The translations under genes and the position numbers were made by a program. 57,186 nucleotides of DNA, taken from positions 1-57,186 of IMG/VR virus record IMGVR_UViG_3300044970_001263; one strand, given 5' to 3'. Below the pieces are notes generated by a model, which worked only from the letters and a program-made list of their open reading frames with translations, ran no database searches and had not been told where the DNA came from. Each line of letters opens with the position of its first letter. Positions within the stretch are counted from its first letter, which is position 1. Shown one piece after another: positions 31,660-39,719 of this stretch. The stretch comes from a virus.

Positions 31660-32855
31660 TGCCCATTACAGTTTCTGATACGTTTACTCGTGCAAATACA
31701 TCTGTTGGTACACTGGGATCTACAGAAACTGGGCAAGTCCTTGCATGGCAAAATGCTGTGGACTGGCAAATCAGTGGAAACGTAGCCCAAAATGATGGCA
31801 CAACAGCCTCACCAGCTTGGGTGCGTAACGAAGTTGCAAATGCCACAGTCTCCATGGAGACCCTAAATGGCAATGGACCTGGCATTGCATTCTGGGTAAA
31901 AGACTCTACAAATTTCTGGATGACATGGCTACGATCAAACAGGTACGTTGCTAGTACATCAGTAACATGCAATTCTTGTTCTGATTGCGCATGCGGAGGT
32001 TGCAACGTCTCTGGATATACAGGGTGTAGCAAAAGTTCGAGCACGGCGCTAGCCCAGTCATTCAGTGGGTGCGGAGCATGTTCTGCTGGATCATGCACTA
32101 CAGCAAGCCATTCGTGTGGAAATAGCGGAAACGGAACTTTTTCATTGTTCACATATGCAGTTTGTGGTGCTGGCTGCACTAATAGGAGAACGTGTAGCAG
32201 AGGCTGCAATGGAGCGAATGCCTGTGGCTCAGTTAGCTGTAACGCTTATAGCTGTTCAACATCTTGCAGCACAGCAAATGCAAACAACAGATGCGGAAGC
32301 AGTCCTCTTTGCGGAAGTTACTCTAGTACTCAATGCGGTTCATCTTGCGGGTCTACTGGCAGATCAAACCGAAACTGTTCAGCAGTTTGTAGCGGATGCA
32401 CTGAAACATATAATGCTGCGGATTCCTGCAGTGGCGGTGGTGGATCTAGTATCAACAGTGAGGCATGCCAAAACTGTGGATATACTACAAGCACAAACTA
32501 CGACTACGACTATTATCTGCGTGTAGATCGGGTAGTAAATGGTACTGCAACAAACGTTGTAAACCAGTTCTATGCCGATCTTGGTAGTAGTAGTGGATTC
32601 TTCGCAGCGATGCGTGTAATAACCAGCGGGAACACATATCGAGTTCAGGGGTACAGTGATACTGGCTTTGCGACCTCAGTATCCGATACTGGTGTTCTTA
32701 CTGATGCAAACAACTCACACCTTCTTGCCGTTGGGCATGGTATTGTGGTTGGCGCTCTAGGATCTGCAAGTCCAGGTTCTGGAAACCAAGTTGACAATTT
32801 CACTTTAGAGTTTGAGCCGCTTGGCGGTGATAGCGTTGGAATTATTACAGGATAG
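31659..32855 (+). CDS. Cysteine-rich fibre/adhesin with a lectin-like sandwich (398 aa)
   Basis: Residues 1-100 (SDTFTRANTSVGTLGSTETGQ, GIAFWVKDSTNFWMTW) and 280-398 (YYLRVDRVVNG to VDNFTLEFEPL) form one LamG/concanavalin-like beta-sandwich. Between them residues 104-273 contain 28 cysteines (about one in six) among Ser, Gly and Asn, with none elsewhere in the protein. This looks like an inserted disulfide-rich loop at the tip of the sandwich. It is the last fibre gene, and a thioredoxin-like gene follows 12 bases later. Likely receptor-binding. Confidence 0.75.
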   Translation: MPITVSDTFTRANTSVGTLGSTETGQVLAWQNAVDWQISGNVAQNDGTTASPAWVRNEVANATVSMETLNGNGPGIAFWVKDSTNFWMTWLRSNRYVASTSVTCNSCSDCACGGCNVSGYTGCSKSSSTALAQSFSGCGACSAGSCTTASHSCGNSGNGTFSLFTYAVCGAGCTNRRTCSRGCNGANACGSVSCNAYSCSTSCSTANANNRCGSSPLCGSYSSTQCGSSCGSTGRSNRNCSAVCSGCTETYNAADSCSGGGGSSINSEACQNCGYTTSTNYDYDYYLRVDRVVNGTATNVVNQFYADLGSSSGFFAAMRVITSGNTYRVQGYSDTGFATSVSDTGVLTDANNSHLLAVGHGIVVGALGSASPGSGNQVDNFTLEFEPLGGDSVGIITG

Positions 32856-32867
32856 GAGAGGTAAAAG

Positions 32868-33527
32868 ATGCCTAAGAAAAATGATGCGTGGAAAAAACTA
32901 ATTCAGGAACATTCTGATAGCCCCGTGTTGTATTATTTCAGCACGGAAGATTGTCCATTCTGCGTTCGGGCAAAGCCATATATCGATGTCCTTGCCGAAA
33001 AATATGAAAAGCTTGGTCTTAAAGTTGTTAAGGTTGATGTCGATTCTGAGCCAGACATTATTAGTGCTGCAAATGTCGACCAATGGCCTTCATACATTTT
33101 TGTTGAAGATGGCGAGCCAAAAGCTAAGGACGTTGGATGGGAAGAGGGTCAGCGCGTTTGGCTAGAAGAGCGCCTTGGTCTTGATAAGCGATTTGGTTTG
33201 CTTGCTGGACTGGCTCTAAGCCAAGAAGAAATGGATGCAATCAAGGAAGACCCTAATGCAAAAGTCGGTGGCGTTGCCAGTGATGAATATGCAAACCCAT
33301 CCTCTAACAAGAATGGCTGTGGAGATTCCACACAGCAAGTAGCAGAGATCGCCGCTGGTATGGATGAGGCGCTGACCAAGATCGACAACAAACTTCGCTC
33401 TATCCTTGCTCGCCTTGATGCGATCGAGTCGCGCTTTGCGCCGCTGTCTGATGACATCATGGCAGCAGTGGGCGCAAAGCCAGAGACTGGTAGCAAGTGC
33501 AAGTGCGGTAAGCACAAGGAGGACTGA
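32868..33527 (+). CDS. Thioredoxin-like protein with extended C-terminus (219 aa)
   Basis: Thioredoxin fold at residues 15-105, with active site CPFC (29-32) and cis-Pro loop QWPS (about 72-75). Residues 106-219 are a charged helical extension (MDEALTKIDNKLRSILARLDAIESRF coiled coil) ending in CKCGKH. No signal peptide, so it acts in the cytoplasm. Its place right after the 28-Cys fibre suggests it handles that protein's disulfides. A general redox role is the alternative. Confidence 0.8.
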   Translation: MPKKNDAWKKLIQEHSDSPVLYYFSTEDCPFCVRAKPYIDVLAEKYEKLGLKVVKVDVDSEPDIISAANVDQWPSYIFVEDGEPKAKDVGWEEGQRVWLEERLGLDKRFGLLAGLALSQEEMDAIKEDPNAKVGGVASDEYANPSSNKNGCGDSTQQVAEIAAGMDEALTKIDNKLRSILARLDAIESRFAPLSDDIMAAVGAKPETGSKCKCGKHKED

Positions 33528-33528
33528 C

Positions 33529-33753
33529 ATGTCCTCTAAGCCTTGGGATCTACTAAACCCGAACATCGGTCGAGTCTCTGATGAGGTGCTTGAGCAGCGT
33601 CTCGCTATCTGTAAGGGCTGTGAGTTCTTCATTAAACTGTCGAAGCAGTGTAAGAAATGCGGCTGCTTCATGCGGCTTAAAGGCTCCCTCCCACATTCGG
33701 AATGTCCTGTGGGGAAGTGGGGAAAGGTAAAGGACGACAATGGCTCCATCTGA
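33529..33753 (+). CDS. Small Cys-rich zinc-binding protein (74 aa)
   Basis: Starts MSSKPWDLLNPNIGRVS after AGGAGG. Residues 27-55 hold CKGCEFF, CKKCGCF and SECPVGKW, a four- to six-Cys zinc cluster. Near-identical small proteins (SSKPWDL and ICxGCxFF followed by CKKCGCFM) recur in freshwater and marine phages beside lysis genes. Function unknown. Confidence 0.8.
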   Translation: MSSKPWDLLNPNIGRVSDEVLEQRLAICKGCEFFIKLSKQCKKCGCFMRLKGSLPHSECPVGKWGKVKDDNGSI

Positions 33754-33925
33754 TACAAAGCAGATCCTTGAGCGCCTTGAGCGCATCGAGAATGATCTTA
33801 ATGAAATCAAACTAGAAATGGCAGAAACCCGTGGTGCATACCGCCTTGCAAAGTTTGTGATTGCCCTTCTGGGCTTGAGCGGACTAGGCGGCTTGACCGC
33901 ATGGCTATCTGGGATGGGCAAGTGA
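33740..33925 (+). CDS. Small coiled-coil membrane protein (61 aa)
   Basis: Residues 5-32 form a charged coiled coil (ILERLERIENDLNEIKLEM) and 38-58 a membrane helix (AKFVIALLGLSGLGGLTAWL). This layout is common to small haemolysin-XhlA-like lysis accessory proteins. Overlaps both neighbours. Confidence 0.75.
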   Translation: MAPSDTKQILERLERIENDLNEIKLEMAETRGAYRLAKFVIALLGLSGLGGLTAWLSGMGK

Positions 33926-34182
33926 TGTCAGAGCCAGTTCTAACAGTACAGTACGCTCCTAACTACCCTGGGCTGCCAGGTGAGGAGCACGCTTTCTTTG
34001 TTCATTTTGCCTACCAGCTACAGGGCGATACATATACTGGAAAGTTTTTTATGTATTCTCACCCAGCTGTTTCATGCCTCATTGACCATAACGCTCGTCT
34101 TGCTGACGAGGAGATTACTGATGCTGGCAGGCTAGAAGTTCGCAAAATGATCTGGGAAATTCACAATAAGTTAGGGATTTAA
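33925..34182 (+). CDS. Hypothetical protein (85 aa)
   Basis: Start MSEPVLTVQYAP with TGATG overlap. Soluble, no motif recognised. Coupled between a membrane protein and the lysis-region surface protein. Confidence 0.6.
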   Translation: MSEPVLTVQYAPNYPGLPGEEHAFFVHFAYQLQGDTYTGKFFMYSHPAVSCLIDHNARLADEEITDAGRLEVRKMIWEIHNKLGI

Positions 34183-34203
34183 CCATACCCTGAGGAGGTG
34201 CGT

Positions 34204-35364
34204 ATGAACCGACTCAGAGTTACTATAGTAACCACGATTATCTTTACCGCCGCGTTTACTGCGGCACTATTCTCCGCTACGCCAGTCAAGGGGCTGGACG
34301 ATGCGGATACTTGGGATCAGCAGATTGATGCCAATGGCACGATCACGCTGGAAGAAGGCTCCATTGTAATCGACGGGTCAAATTATCCGTTGCCAGGGCA
34401 GCCTACGCAGAATACCTCAACGCAAATCACCACCATTGTATTGGATGGTGAGACAGTCACCTTTGACTGGTCTTATTTCACCACCGACGGCGCGTTCTTT
34501 GACAAGCCGCAGGTGCTCTGGAACGGCGAGTGGTACAACCTCGTTGAGGGAAATGCGCAGAGTGGAAATGGAACGATGACTGGGTATATCGCCGCTGGCG
34601 GTCTATTCGGGTTTAGAGTTCTGTCCACAGATTCCTGCTGTGGCGTAGGGACGCTTACGATTACGAATACCTCTTGGATTGTCGGACCTCCGCCAACTCC
34701 AGAGCCAACTCCTGAACCAAGCCCAGAACCAACCCCGACTCCTGAGCCGACACCAGAGCCAACTCCTGAGCCGACCCCTGAGCCAACGCCTACCCCAACC
34801 GTAGAGCCAACGCCAACTCCGACTCCAGAGCCTACGCCTGAGCCTACGCCAGAGCCGACGCTGCCGCCAACGCCAGAGCCAACTGTAGAGCCAACGCCTG
34901 AGCCGACACCGACTCCAGAGCCAACGCCACAGCCAACTCCAGCGCCAAGTCCGCAGCCAAGCGAGGAGCCGTCAATTGAACCAACACCGAACCCGACTGC
35001 CACACCCGAGCCGTCGCCCGAAGCGACCGCTTCGCCCGTTCCTGTGGTATCTCCTGATCCCACTAGCGTTCCTTCTCCTGAGCCAGAACAGCCCACTCTG
35101 CCGTCTCCCGTAGAGGCAATTGGTGCGGCTGCTGAGGCAGTAGGAGAGGCTGTCGCTGCGGTCGGCGAGACCATTGGTGCAGCAGTTGAAACCGTTACCA
35201 ATCTCGGCAAGGATCTCTCTCCAGTTGAGAGGGAGAAGGCTCGTGAAGCCGTACTGCCAGCAATCATTGTCACTCAGGTGGCGCAGGCTGCAGTCGGAAT
35301 GGCTATGGCTGCACTCGGCAATACACCTTCAGGTGGCAGCAGCACGACAAGGAGCCGTAAGTGA
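34204..35364 (+). CDS. Membrane-anchored Pro/Thr/Glu-repeat surface protein (386 aa)
   Basis: ATG 6 bases after GAGGAGG. Signal-type segment at residues 7-31 ([20 protein letters not shown]), a beta-rich domain (35-160), then about 130 residues of PTPEP/PEPTP repeats with SPSP variants, a helical region and a hydrophobic C-terminal stretch ([20 protein letters not shown]). The repeat would span the cell wall. Next to holin-like and lysin genes it may act as a spanin-like or wall-anchored lysis factor. Similar repeats are frequent in Chloroflexota and Actinobacteriota surface proteins. Confidence 0.7.
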   Translation: MNRLRVTIVTTIIFTAAFTAALFSATPVKGLDDADTWDQQIDANGTITLEEGSIVIDGSNYPLPGQPTQNTSTQITTIVLDGETVTFDWSYFTTDGAFFDKPQVLWNGEWYNLVEGNAQSGNGTMTGYIAAGGLFGFRVLSTDSCCGVGTLTITNTSWIVGPPPTPEPTPEPSPEPTPTPEPTPEPTPEPTPEPTPTPTVEPTPTPTPEPTPEPTPEPTLPPTPEPTVEPTPEPTPTPEPTPQPTPAPSPQPSEEPSIEPTPNPTATPEPSPEATASPVPVVSPDPTSVPSPEPEQPTLPSPVEAIGAAAEAVGEAVAAVGETIGAAVETVTNLGKDLSPVEREKAREAVLPAIIVTQVAQAAVGMAMAALGNTPSGGSSTTRSRK

Positions 35365-35531
35365 TTAAGAAGATCATTAATGAAATCGTAGCCACTGGCT
35401 GGACTGTTTTCGGTCTTGCCATTGCATGGGCAGTTTTGCCCGACGGAGCAACCCGCGACTTTGTTGGCGCGACCCTGTTGTTTCTGACACTAATCTGGGG
35501 TCTTACGATGCCCCTTCGCATTAAAGACTGA
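35361..35531 (+). CDS. Small two-helix membrane protein, holin-like (56 aa)
   Basis: GTG start overlapping the previous stop (GTGA), 6 bases after AAGGAG. Two hydrophobic segments ([15 protein letters not shown] and [15 protein letters not shown]) around a charged turn (PDGATRDF). It lies directly before the lysin, as expected for a holin or antiholin. Confidence 0.75.
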   Translation: MIKKIINEIVATGWTVFGLAIAWAVLPDGATRDFVGATLLFLTLIWGLTMPLRIKD

Positions 35532-35541
35532 GGAGAAACTC

Positions 35542-36177
35542 ATGAAGTTTAAGGTCAAGTCACAACTCGACCACGTTGAAAAGGGCGGAATTCTGGATGA
35601 CTGCGGTCCTTCCAGCGTGGCTGCTCTAGTCGCTTGGGCATCCAAGTACAAGGTTGATCCCTCCGCTGGAGATGGCATCAAGGCAAAGGCGAAGGCAACT
35701 GGCTTCGTTGAGAAGCAGGGCGTATCCGATAACGGATCATCGCTGGGAGACCTTATCAAGACGGCAAAAGTCCTTGGCGCTACCGCTCGGTACGCAAAGT
35801 CTTGGGACGATGTTGTCGCTTCCGCAACTCGCGGCGCTGGTATCGGCGTGTGGGTGCAGCAGCCTGTTGGCTATCCAGTAGGTCTAGAGATCTCTGAGTG
35901 GCACAAGCGCTGGGAGAAGTGGTGGGGTCCTAAGGGTGGCGGCGGGAAGAAAGACCCGAAGCACATCAAACTTGGCTACGGTCACATGACCGCTGCTGGG
36001 TGGGACTCAGTAGAAGGCTGGCAGTGGGCTTGCCCAACTCGTTCAGGCAAGGGCAAGGAGCAGTTCGCCGTCAAGGTGACTGAGGCGCAACTCAAGGAGA
36101 TCGCCGACTCTAAGCGCGTTTCTGGAAAGAGCAAGGGTCTCCCACACAAGCACGTCATTATTGTTGAATGGAAGTAG
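35542..36177 (+). CDS. Endolysin, C39-like cysteine peptidase (211 aa)
   Basis: N-terminal DDCGPSSVAAL (catalytic Cys about residue 22), a YGHMTAAGWDS segment (His about 144) and a late WA-C-PT form a papain-like C39 fold, as in the peptidase domain of actinophage LysA. No separate wall-binding domain is obvious, although the Lys-rich C-terminal 40 residues may bind the wall. It cuts peptidoglycan peptides at lysis. Confidence 0.85.
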   Translation: MKFKVKSQLDHVEKGGILDDCGPSSVAALVAWASKYKVDPSAGDGIKAKAKATGFVEKQGVSDNGSSLGDLIKTAKVLGATARYAKSWDDVVASATRGAGIGVWVQQPVGYPVGLEISEWHKRWEKWWGPKGGGGKKDPKHIKLGYGHMTAAGWDSVEGWQWACPTRSGKGKEQFAVKVTEAQLKEIADSKRVSGKSKGLPHKHVIIVEWK

Positions 36178-36185
36178 GGGTAAAT

Positions 36186-36479
36186 ATGTACGCAGATCTT
36201 AAGGCATGGGTTCAGCACATCAAGGACAACACTGGGGTCGATGAGGCTCTCGTGGAGTTCTTCCGCACCTTCGTAACGGTTTCAATTTCCGTTGCGCTTG
36301 GTCTTGGTATTCCACTTCTGGACATCTCTGGCGGTGACTTCCGAACAATTCTTTCGGCTGGTCTCGCTTCTGGTCTCCAGATTCTTGTAAAGTATCTTGA
36401 CCCAAAGAACACAGCGTTTGGAATCAAGGAGAAGGCTCCTGAGGATAAGGACGCTGATAACGTTCAGTACGACATCTAA
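36186..36479 (+). CDS. Holin (97 aa)
   Basis: Amphipathic N-terminus, then two hydrophobic helices (FVTVSISVALGLGIPLL and TILSAGLASGLQILVKYL) and a charged C-terminus (KEKAPEDKDADN), the class II holin layout. AGGGG site 6 bases upstream. Last gene of the plus-strand late block. Confidence 0.85.
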   Translation: MYADLKAWVQHIKDNTGVDEALVEFFRTFVTVSISVALGLGIPLLDISGGDFRTILSAGLASGLQILVKYLDPKNTAFGIKEKAPEDKDADNVQYDI

Positions 36480-36495
36480 TTAGAACGACAGAACT

Positions 36496-36532
36496 CGCCC
36501 CCTTCAGGCTACGGCTTGAGGGGGGCGGTTTT
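36496..36532. terminator. Bidirectional terminator between convergent genes
   Basis: CGCCCCCTTCA pairs with TGAGGGGGGCG (11 bp, one G-T) and is followed by GTTTT on the plus strand. The stop codon of the minus-strand methyltransferase lies inside the loop. Confidence 0.85.
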
Positions 36533-37156
36533 GTGTTTCCTGTAGATAAAGAAGCGACCGACCCAATCAGTCCCATCAAACGCCTCGTCAAGTGCAACCT
36601 CGCTTCGGTGGATTGGAACCCACTCTGGGTGCAGTTCGGCGATCTTCTTCTCCCACCACTCACGGCTCTTCATCGTGACGTGCGTAACGTCCACATCATG
36701 CTCTGCTGATGCTCCGTCTGAGAGTGCAATGCGGAGCCAGATCTCCCCGCCGACTTTAACTACGCGGCTCATGTCATCAAGAATTGAGCCGACCTTACCC
36801 TCTGGGATGTGCTCAAAAAACTCCCACGATGTGAGGATGTCAAATACCTCAGTCGCGTACGGGAGACCGTACTCCACATTGGCAACGGTCAATGCGCCTT
36901 GAGCCATCGGTGCGCAGTTCTCCACTGCGTAGCGGCTTACATCAACACCAAGAGCCTCGTGCCCACGCATATTGCAATGGTGCACGAACCACCCTTTGGC
37001 TGCTCCTACATCAAGGATGGTAAGACCGCGCATACCATACGGCTCCTCAATGAGATTGATAATCGGATTCCAGCGAGGATCGTCAGAGTAGTTCTTGTAG
37101 TTAGAGCCTTCTGCTCGCTCGAAATACCCCTCGCCGTACTGTTCCTCAGCCGTCAT
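36509..37156 (-). CDS. SAM-dependent methyltransferase (215 aa)
   Basis: Class I fold: ILDVGAAKGWFVHHC (about residues 46-60) is the SAM loop, LGVDVSRYA the acidic strand end, and FDILTSWEFFEHIPE motif IV-like. Start MTAEEQYGEGYFERAEG, 8 bases after GGAG. An unspecified small-molecule, protein or nucleic-acid target. DNA methylation motifs (DPPY/NPPY) are absent. Confidence 0.8.
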   Translation of the reverse strand: MTAEEQYGEGYFERAEGSNYKNYSDDPRWNPIINLIEEPYGMRGLTILDVGAAKGWFVHHCNMRGHEALGVDVSRYAVENCAPMAQGALTVANVEYGLPYATEVFDILTSWEFFEHIPEGKVGSILDDMSRVVKVGGEIWLRIALSDGASAEHDVDVTHVTMKSREWWEKKIAELHPEWVPIHRSEVALDEAFDGTDWVGRFFIYRKHKTAPLKP

Positions 37157-37338
37157 TCTCCCCTTCTCCGATCTTTCTTTGCCCAGCCTTCTCCTTTGTA
37201 GAGAACTCCTGGCGCAGTAAAGACCCGCTTCATCTTGGTGTTGTCTTCTGGGCAGCGAACTTCTTTGTTGCTGTTCATAGACACTACCACGTCCATCACG
37301 AGGTCGCACTTCTTGCAGATGTACTCGTAGGTAGCCAT
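37153..37338 (-). CDS. FmdB-like zinc-ribbon protein (61 aa)
   Basis: MATYEYICKKCD opening and RCPEDNTKMKRVFTAPG follow the FmdB zinc-ribbon family (short N-terminal CxxC, then a C-P-x-C variant with only one clear second Cys). Overlaps the methyltransferase start. Role in phage unknown. Confidence 0.75.
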   Translation of the reverse strand: MATYEYICKKCDLVMDVVVSMNSNKEVRCPEDNTKMKRVFTAPGVLYKGEGWAKKDRRRGE

Positions 37339-37339
37339 G

Positions 37340-37501
37340 TTAGCGAAGGTTGATAAGTGCGAACAACGAGATGGCGTGGATTGCGAACGCTACATTGCGT
37401 ACTGCCAGCGACTCGCCGTCCTTGTGCTGGAGATAGGCTCGCATAAAGCCGATGCTCTGGAAGATCCAGATCACGACGAGCCACGCATACCAGAAGTTCA
37501 T
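37340..37501 (-). CDS. Small membrane protein (53 aa)
   Basis: MNFWYAWLVVIWIFQSIGF (helix 1), a charged turn QHKDGESLAVR and helix 2 (NVAFAIHAISLFALIN). GGAGG lies 8 bases before ATG. A 4-bp ATGA overlap with the RlpA-like gene. Confidence 0.75.
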   Translation of the reverse strand: MNFWYAWLVVIWIFQSIGFMRAYLQHKDGESLAVRNVAFAIHAISLFALINLR

Positions 37502-38019
37502 CGTGGATCCTCCAATTTATCTAGAATGGCCAATTTAATTTTCATAATACCACGGCTCTTGGATACACCAAGTGCATCCCAAACCTCTGGGGCGAGGTCA
37601 ATCAACCGCTCGTCTCCATCCACCTTAACCTTGCCCTTGCAAGAACACCAGTCCACCACCCAGACAAGGACGCTGCGACCCGTTGCCACCGAAGTGACTA
37701 GGACGGTATAGGGCTTGTTGGCGTAGGTAAAGTTTCGGTACTTTCGGAGTTCTGGACCAGCCGCACCGTAGAATCGGTATGGACCATCCTGCTGGTTGCG
37801 AGCAGAACCCCCATTCTTGCGTGTGTACCACGCATTGTTCTTTGTTGCATCATACCAAGTAGCAATTCCCTCAAGGGTCACGATGTTCTTGATAGTGACC
37901 TCAACTTCAGGGGTTGGACTTGGTGACGGCTCCACTACCGCTGGCTTCGGAAGCACAATCGTTCCCGAGAGTGCGACTACAAAGATCGCGGTGAAGAGCG
38001 CGTTCAGGATGAACCTCAT
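37498..38019 (-). CDS. Membrane-anchored RlpA-like double-psi beta-barrel protein (173 aa)
   Basis: Signal anchor at residues 3-22, a short Pro/Glu spacer (EPSPSPTPEVE), then a DPBB domain: GIATWYDATKNNAWYT, a KPYTVLVTSVATGRSVLVWVVDWC strand set and LIDLAPEVWDALGV. RlpA domains act on peptidoglycan glycan strands. It may be a lysis accessory or a wall remodeller during entry. TAATG overlap with the next gene. Confidence 0.8.
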   Translation of the reverse strand: MRFILNALFTAIFVVALSGTIVLPKPAVVEPSPSPTPEVEVTIKNIVTLEGIATWYDATKNNAWYTRKNGGSARNQQDGPYRFYGAAGPELRKYRNFTYANKPYTVLVTSVATGRSVLVWVVDWCSCKGKVKVDGDERLIDLAPEVWDALGVSKSRGIMKIKLAILDKLEDPR

Positions 38020-38372
38020 TAGTCGGTGAACCCTAGCCACGATTGCTCGTTGCGGCTCACAAAGACTGGCATACACCCCTTATCGCTTGCGGCGTATGCC
38101 CCAGCGATGTTGAAGTCAAAAAACTCCACAGCCTCAAGGTAGAAGTCGCGGTCGCTCAGATCGTCCATTGGGAACGACTCCTTCGCGCTGACCTCAAACT
38201 CTTGCTGGAGCGCCTCAATAATCTTGTCTCGGTCGTACACCGCAACTGGCTTGATGCCCTGTGGCGTGAAGTGCGAGCCGTAGCCGATGAATGCGTAGTC
38301 ATGCTCGCGCATAACTACTGCGCCATCAAACTCCTCGCTGTACATTGTGTCGTGCTTAATCTCTGGAGTCAT
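38019..38372 (-). CDS. Hypothetical protein (117 aa)
   Basis: Soluble alpha/beta protein (MREHDYAFIGYGSHFTPQGIKPVAVYDRDKIIEAL). No motif recognised. Overlaps both neighbours by a few bases within the minus-strand operon. Confidence 0.65.
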   Translation of the reverse strand: MTPEIKHDTMYSEEFDGAVVMREHDYAFIGYGSHFTPQGIKPVAVYDRDKIIEALQQEFEVSAKESFPMDDLSDRDFYLEAVEFFDFNIAGAYAASDKGCMPVFVSRNEQSWLGFTD

Positions 38373-38830
38373 GCTTCACCTCGCTTCTTATACCGTGGAG
38401 CCTGATCGTCACCGCCATAGAGATCCTCAATGGAGATGTTCAGAATCTCCAGCAGCGCAGGGATCATGTTGGAACGAGGAGTCGTTCGTCCATGCTCCCA
38501 GAGACTGACTGCTGCCTGCTTGATACCAAGCGCATTAGCCAGTTGCTGCTGCGATACATTCGCCGCCTTACGGTAGCGTCGGATGTTATTACCGATTGTA
38601 CTCGCCGTTTGAGATACGTCAAGCGAGCGGACACGGAAGCGTGGCTGCTCGTACGTCTTGACCTGATCCGCATTGACGACGACTGGTGAATCTGATCCCT
38701 CAATCCGAACCACATAGTAGTCCAGCGTGGCTCCATCGGCAGTACCCACACGGATACGCTCCTTGAGCACCTCGCCACGGATTGAGACGATTGCACCTCC
38801 TTTAAACGAGAAATCTACATTGTCGGACAT
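38369..38830 (-). CDS. XRE-family transcription regulator (153 aa)
   Basis: The C-terminal half (residues 80-140) is a clear HTH-XRE domain: IGNNIRRYRKAANVSQQQLANALGIKQAAVSLWEHGRTTP. The N-terminal 75 residues form an unrelated beta-rich domain (IVSIRGEVLKERIRVGTADG). It is the only obvious repressor-like protein here and a candidate binder of the palindromes or the class A/B elements. Confidence 0.8.
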   Translation of the reverse strand: MSDNVDFSFKGGAIVSIRGEVLKERIRVGTADGATLDYYVVRIEGSDSPVVVNADQVKTYEQPRFRVRSLDVSQTASTIGNNIRRYRKAANVSQQQLANALGIKQAAVSLWEHGRTTPRSNMIPALLEILNISIEDLYGGDDQAPRYKKRGEA

Positions 38831-38847
38831 CTAGTGCCTCTCTCTTT

Positions 38848-39477
38848 CTACGATTGCCAGCGCGTGGAGTGGAGTTCTGGGTACCCATCTTCATTCCCTG
38901 ATGGTGTCTTATGGATACCAGTTGCGTTCCTAAAGATTTCCTCAATGGCTTCCTGCGTGTCCACATATCGTGGGTGTCCGTAGGTCTCCATTGCTAGTGC
39001 GTTTACGAAGTCTACTGGATCTACCTTGCCCATACTGTCCCAGTCCTTTGCGAACGCAAGGCAGTACTGCTTGGTGATCTGACCCTCATAAGTCTTGAGA
39101 GTATCACAACTACGCTTTACATCGCGGACGCGGACTCGACCTACGAAGATAATGTTTACAAAGTCTTCAACAAACATCTCTTCGCCGTCAGCCTGCTTCG
39201 CCGCTTGCATCATCTGGGCTATCGTCGACTGTCCACTCTTCACCCTCGTCGTTATACGAGATGCCATATCCGAGAGATAAGCCAAGCGATTCTTCTGTTC
39301 GTCGGTAAGCGGCATCAAGATCTTCGAATCGCCCAGTAGACGTTGGGCTTCCACAAGTGACTCGAGGGCACCACGCCCACGATCCTTCGCCGCTACTTTT
39401 GGCGAGGGTGTAGGTCGGGTCTCCACAAGAGGCACAAGGGGGACCGTCGCCAAGTTGCCGAACTTTACGTCGCTCAT
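38848..39477 (-). CDS. Hypothetical replication-region protein (209 aa)
   Basis: The start MSDVKFGNLATV follows GGAGGG by 8 bases. A disordered 30-residue head, then helical segments (LTDEQKNRLAYLSDMASRITTRVKSG and FVEDFVNIIFVGRVRVRDVKRSCDTL). A different 165-residue frame overlaps its 5' third and is rejected. Confidence 0.65.
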   Translation of the reverse strand: MSDVKFGNLATVPLVPLVETRPTPSPKVAAKDRGRGALESLVEAQRLLGDSKILMPLTDEQKNRLAYLSDMASRITTRVKSGQSTIAQMMQAAKQADGEEMFVEDFVNIIFVGRVRVRDVKRSCDTLKTYEGQITKQYCLAFAKDWDSMGKVDPVDFVNALAMETYGHPRYVDTQEAIEEIFRNATGIHKTPSGNEDGYPELHSTRWQS

Positions 39478-39719
39478 AGCGTACACCCTCCGTCGCATTC
39501 TGGTTCGTCGCAGTCGTAGCAGAGTCCGCTATCGGTTCGCTGCTGGTCGCAGAGGAGAGTGACTCCTCGCCGACAGGCATCGCATTCACAGGATTGGACT
39601 TCAATGACTGGCTGCTCCTCCCCCTCTTCGGGAGAGGAGCGCCTGTCTGGTTCTTCTTCCGCGACAACCGCAATGATTGTTTCATGATCTTCTGGATCTA
39701 GTCCAGACCAATCAGTCAC
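39474..39719 (-). CDS. Acidic Cys-rich zinc-finger-like protein (81 aa)
   Basis: Residues 42-81 hold CECDAC, CDQQ and CYDCDEPECDGGC, nine cysteines in a 40-residue C-terminal cluster, behind an acidic first half. It overlaps its downstream neighbour by 4 bp and the upstream gene by 8 bp. Confidence 0.65.
   Translation of the reverse strand: MTDWSGLDPEDHETIIAVVAEEEPDRRSSPEEGEEQPVIEVQSCECDACRRGVTLLCDQQRTDSGLCYDCDEPECDGGCTL

Noticed and set aside
32065-32526. 153-codon plus-strand frame inside the Cys-rich loop
   Set aside because: Stops are rare there because Cys/Ser/Asn codons shift into Ala/Leu/Gln codons; no ribosome site. Overprinting cannot be fully excluded.
34473-35273. 266-codon Gly/Ser/Val-repeat antisense frame
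   Set aside because: Direct mirror of the PTPEP repeat; no start signal.
39188-39685. 165-codon minus-strand frame with a CASC...C pattern
   Set aside because: It overlaps two better-supported genes in other frames, has no ribosome site, and 38848-39477 has a well-placed GGAGGG.
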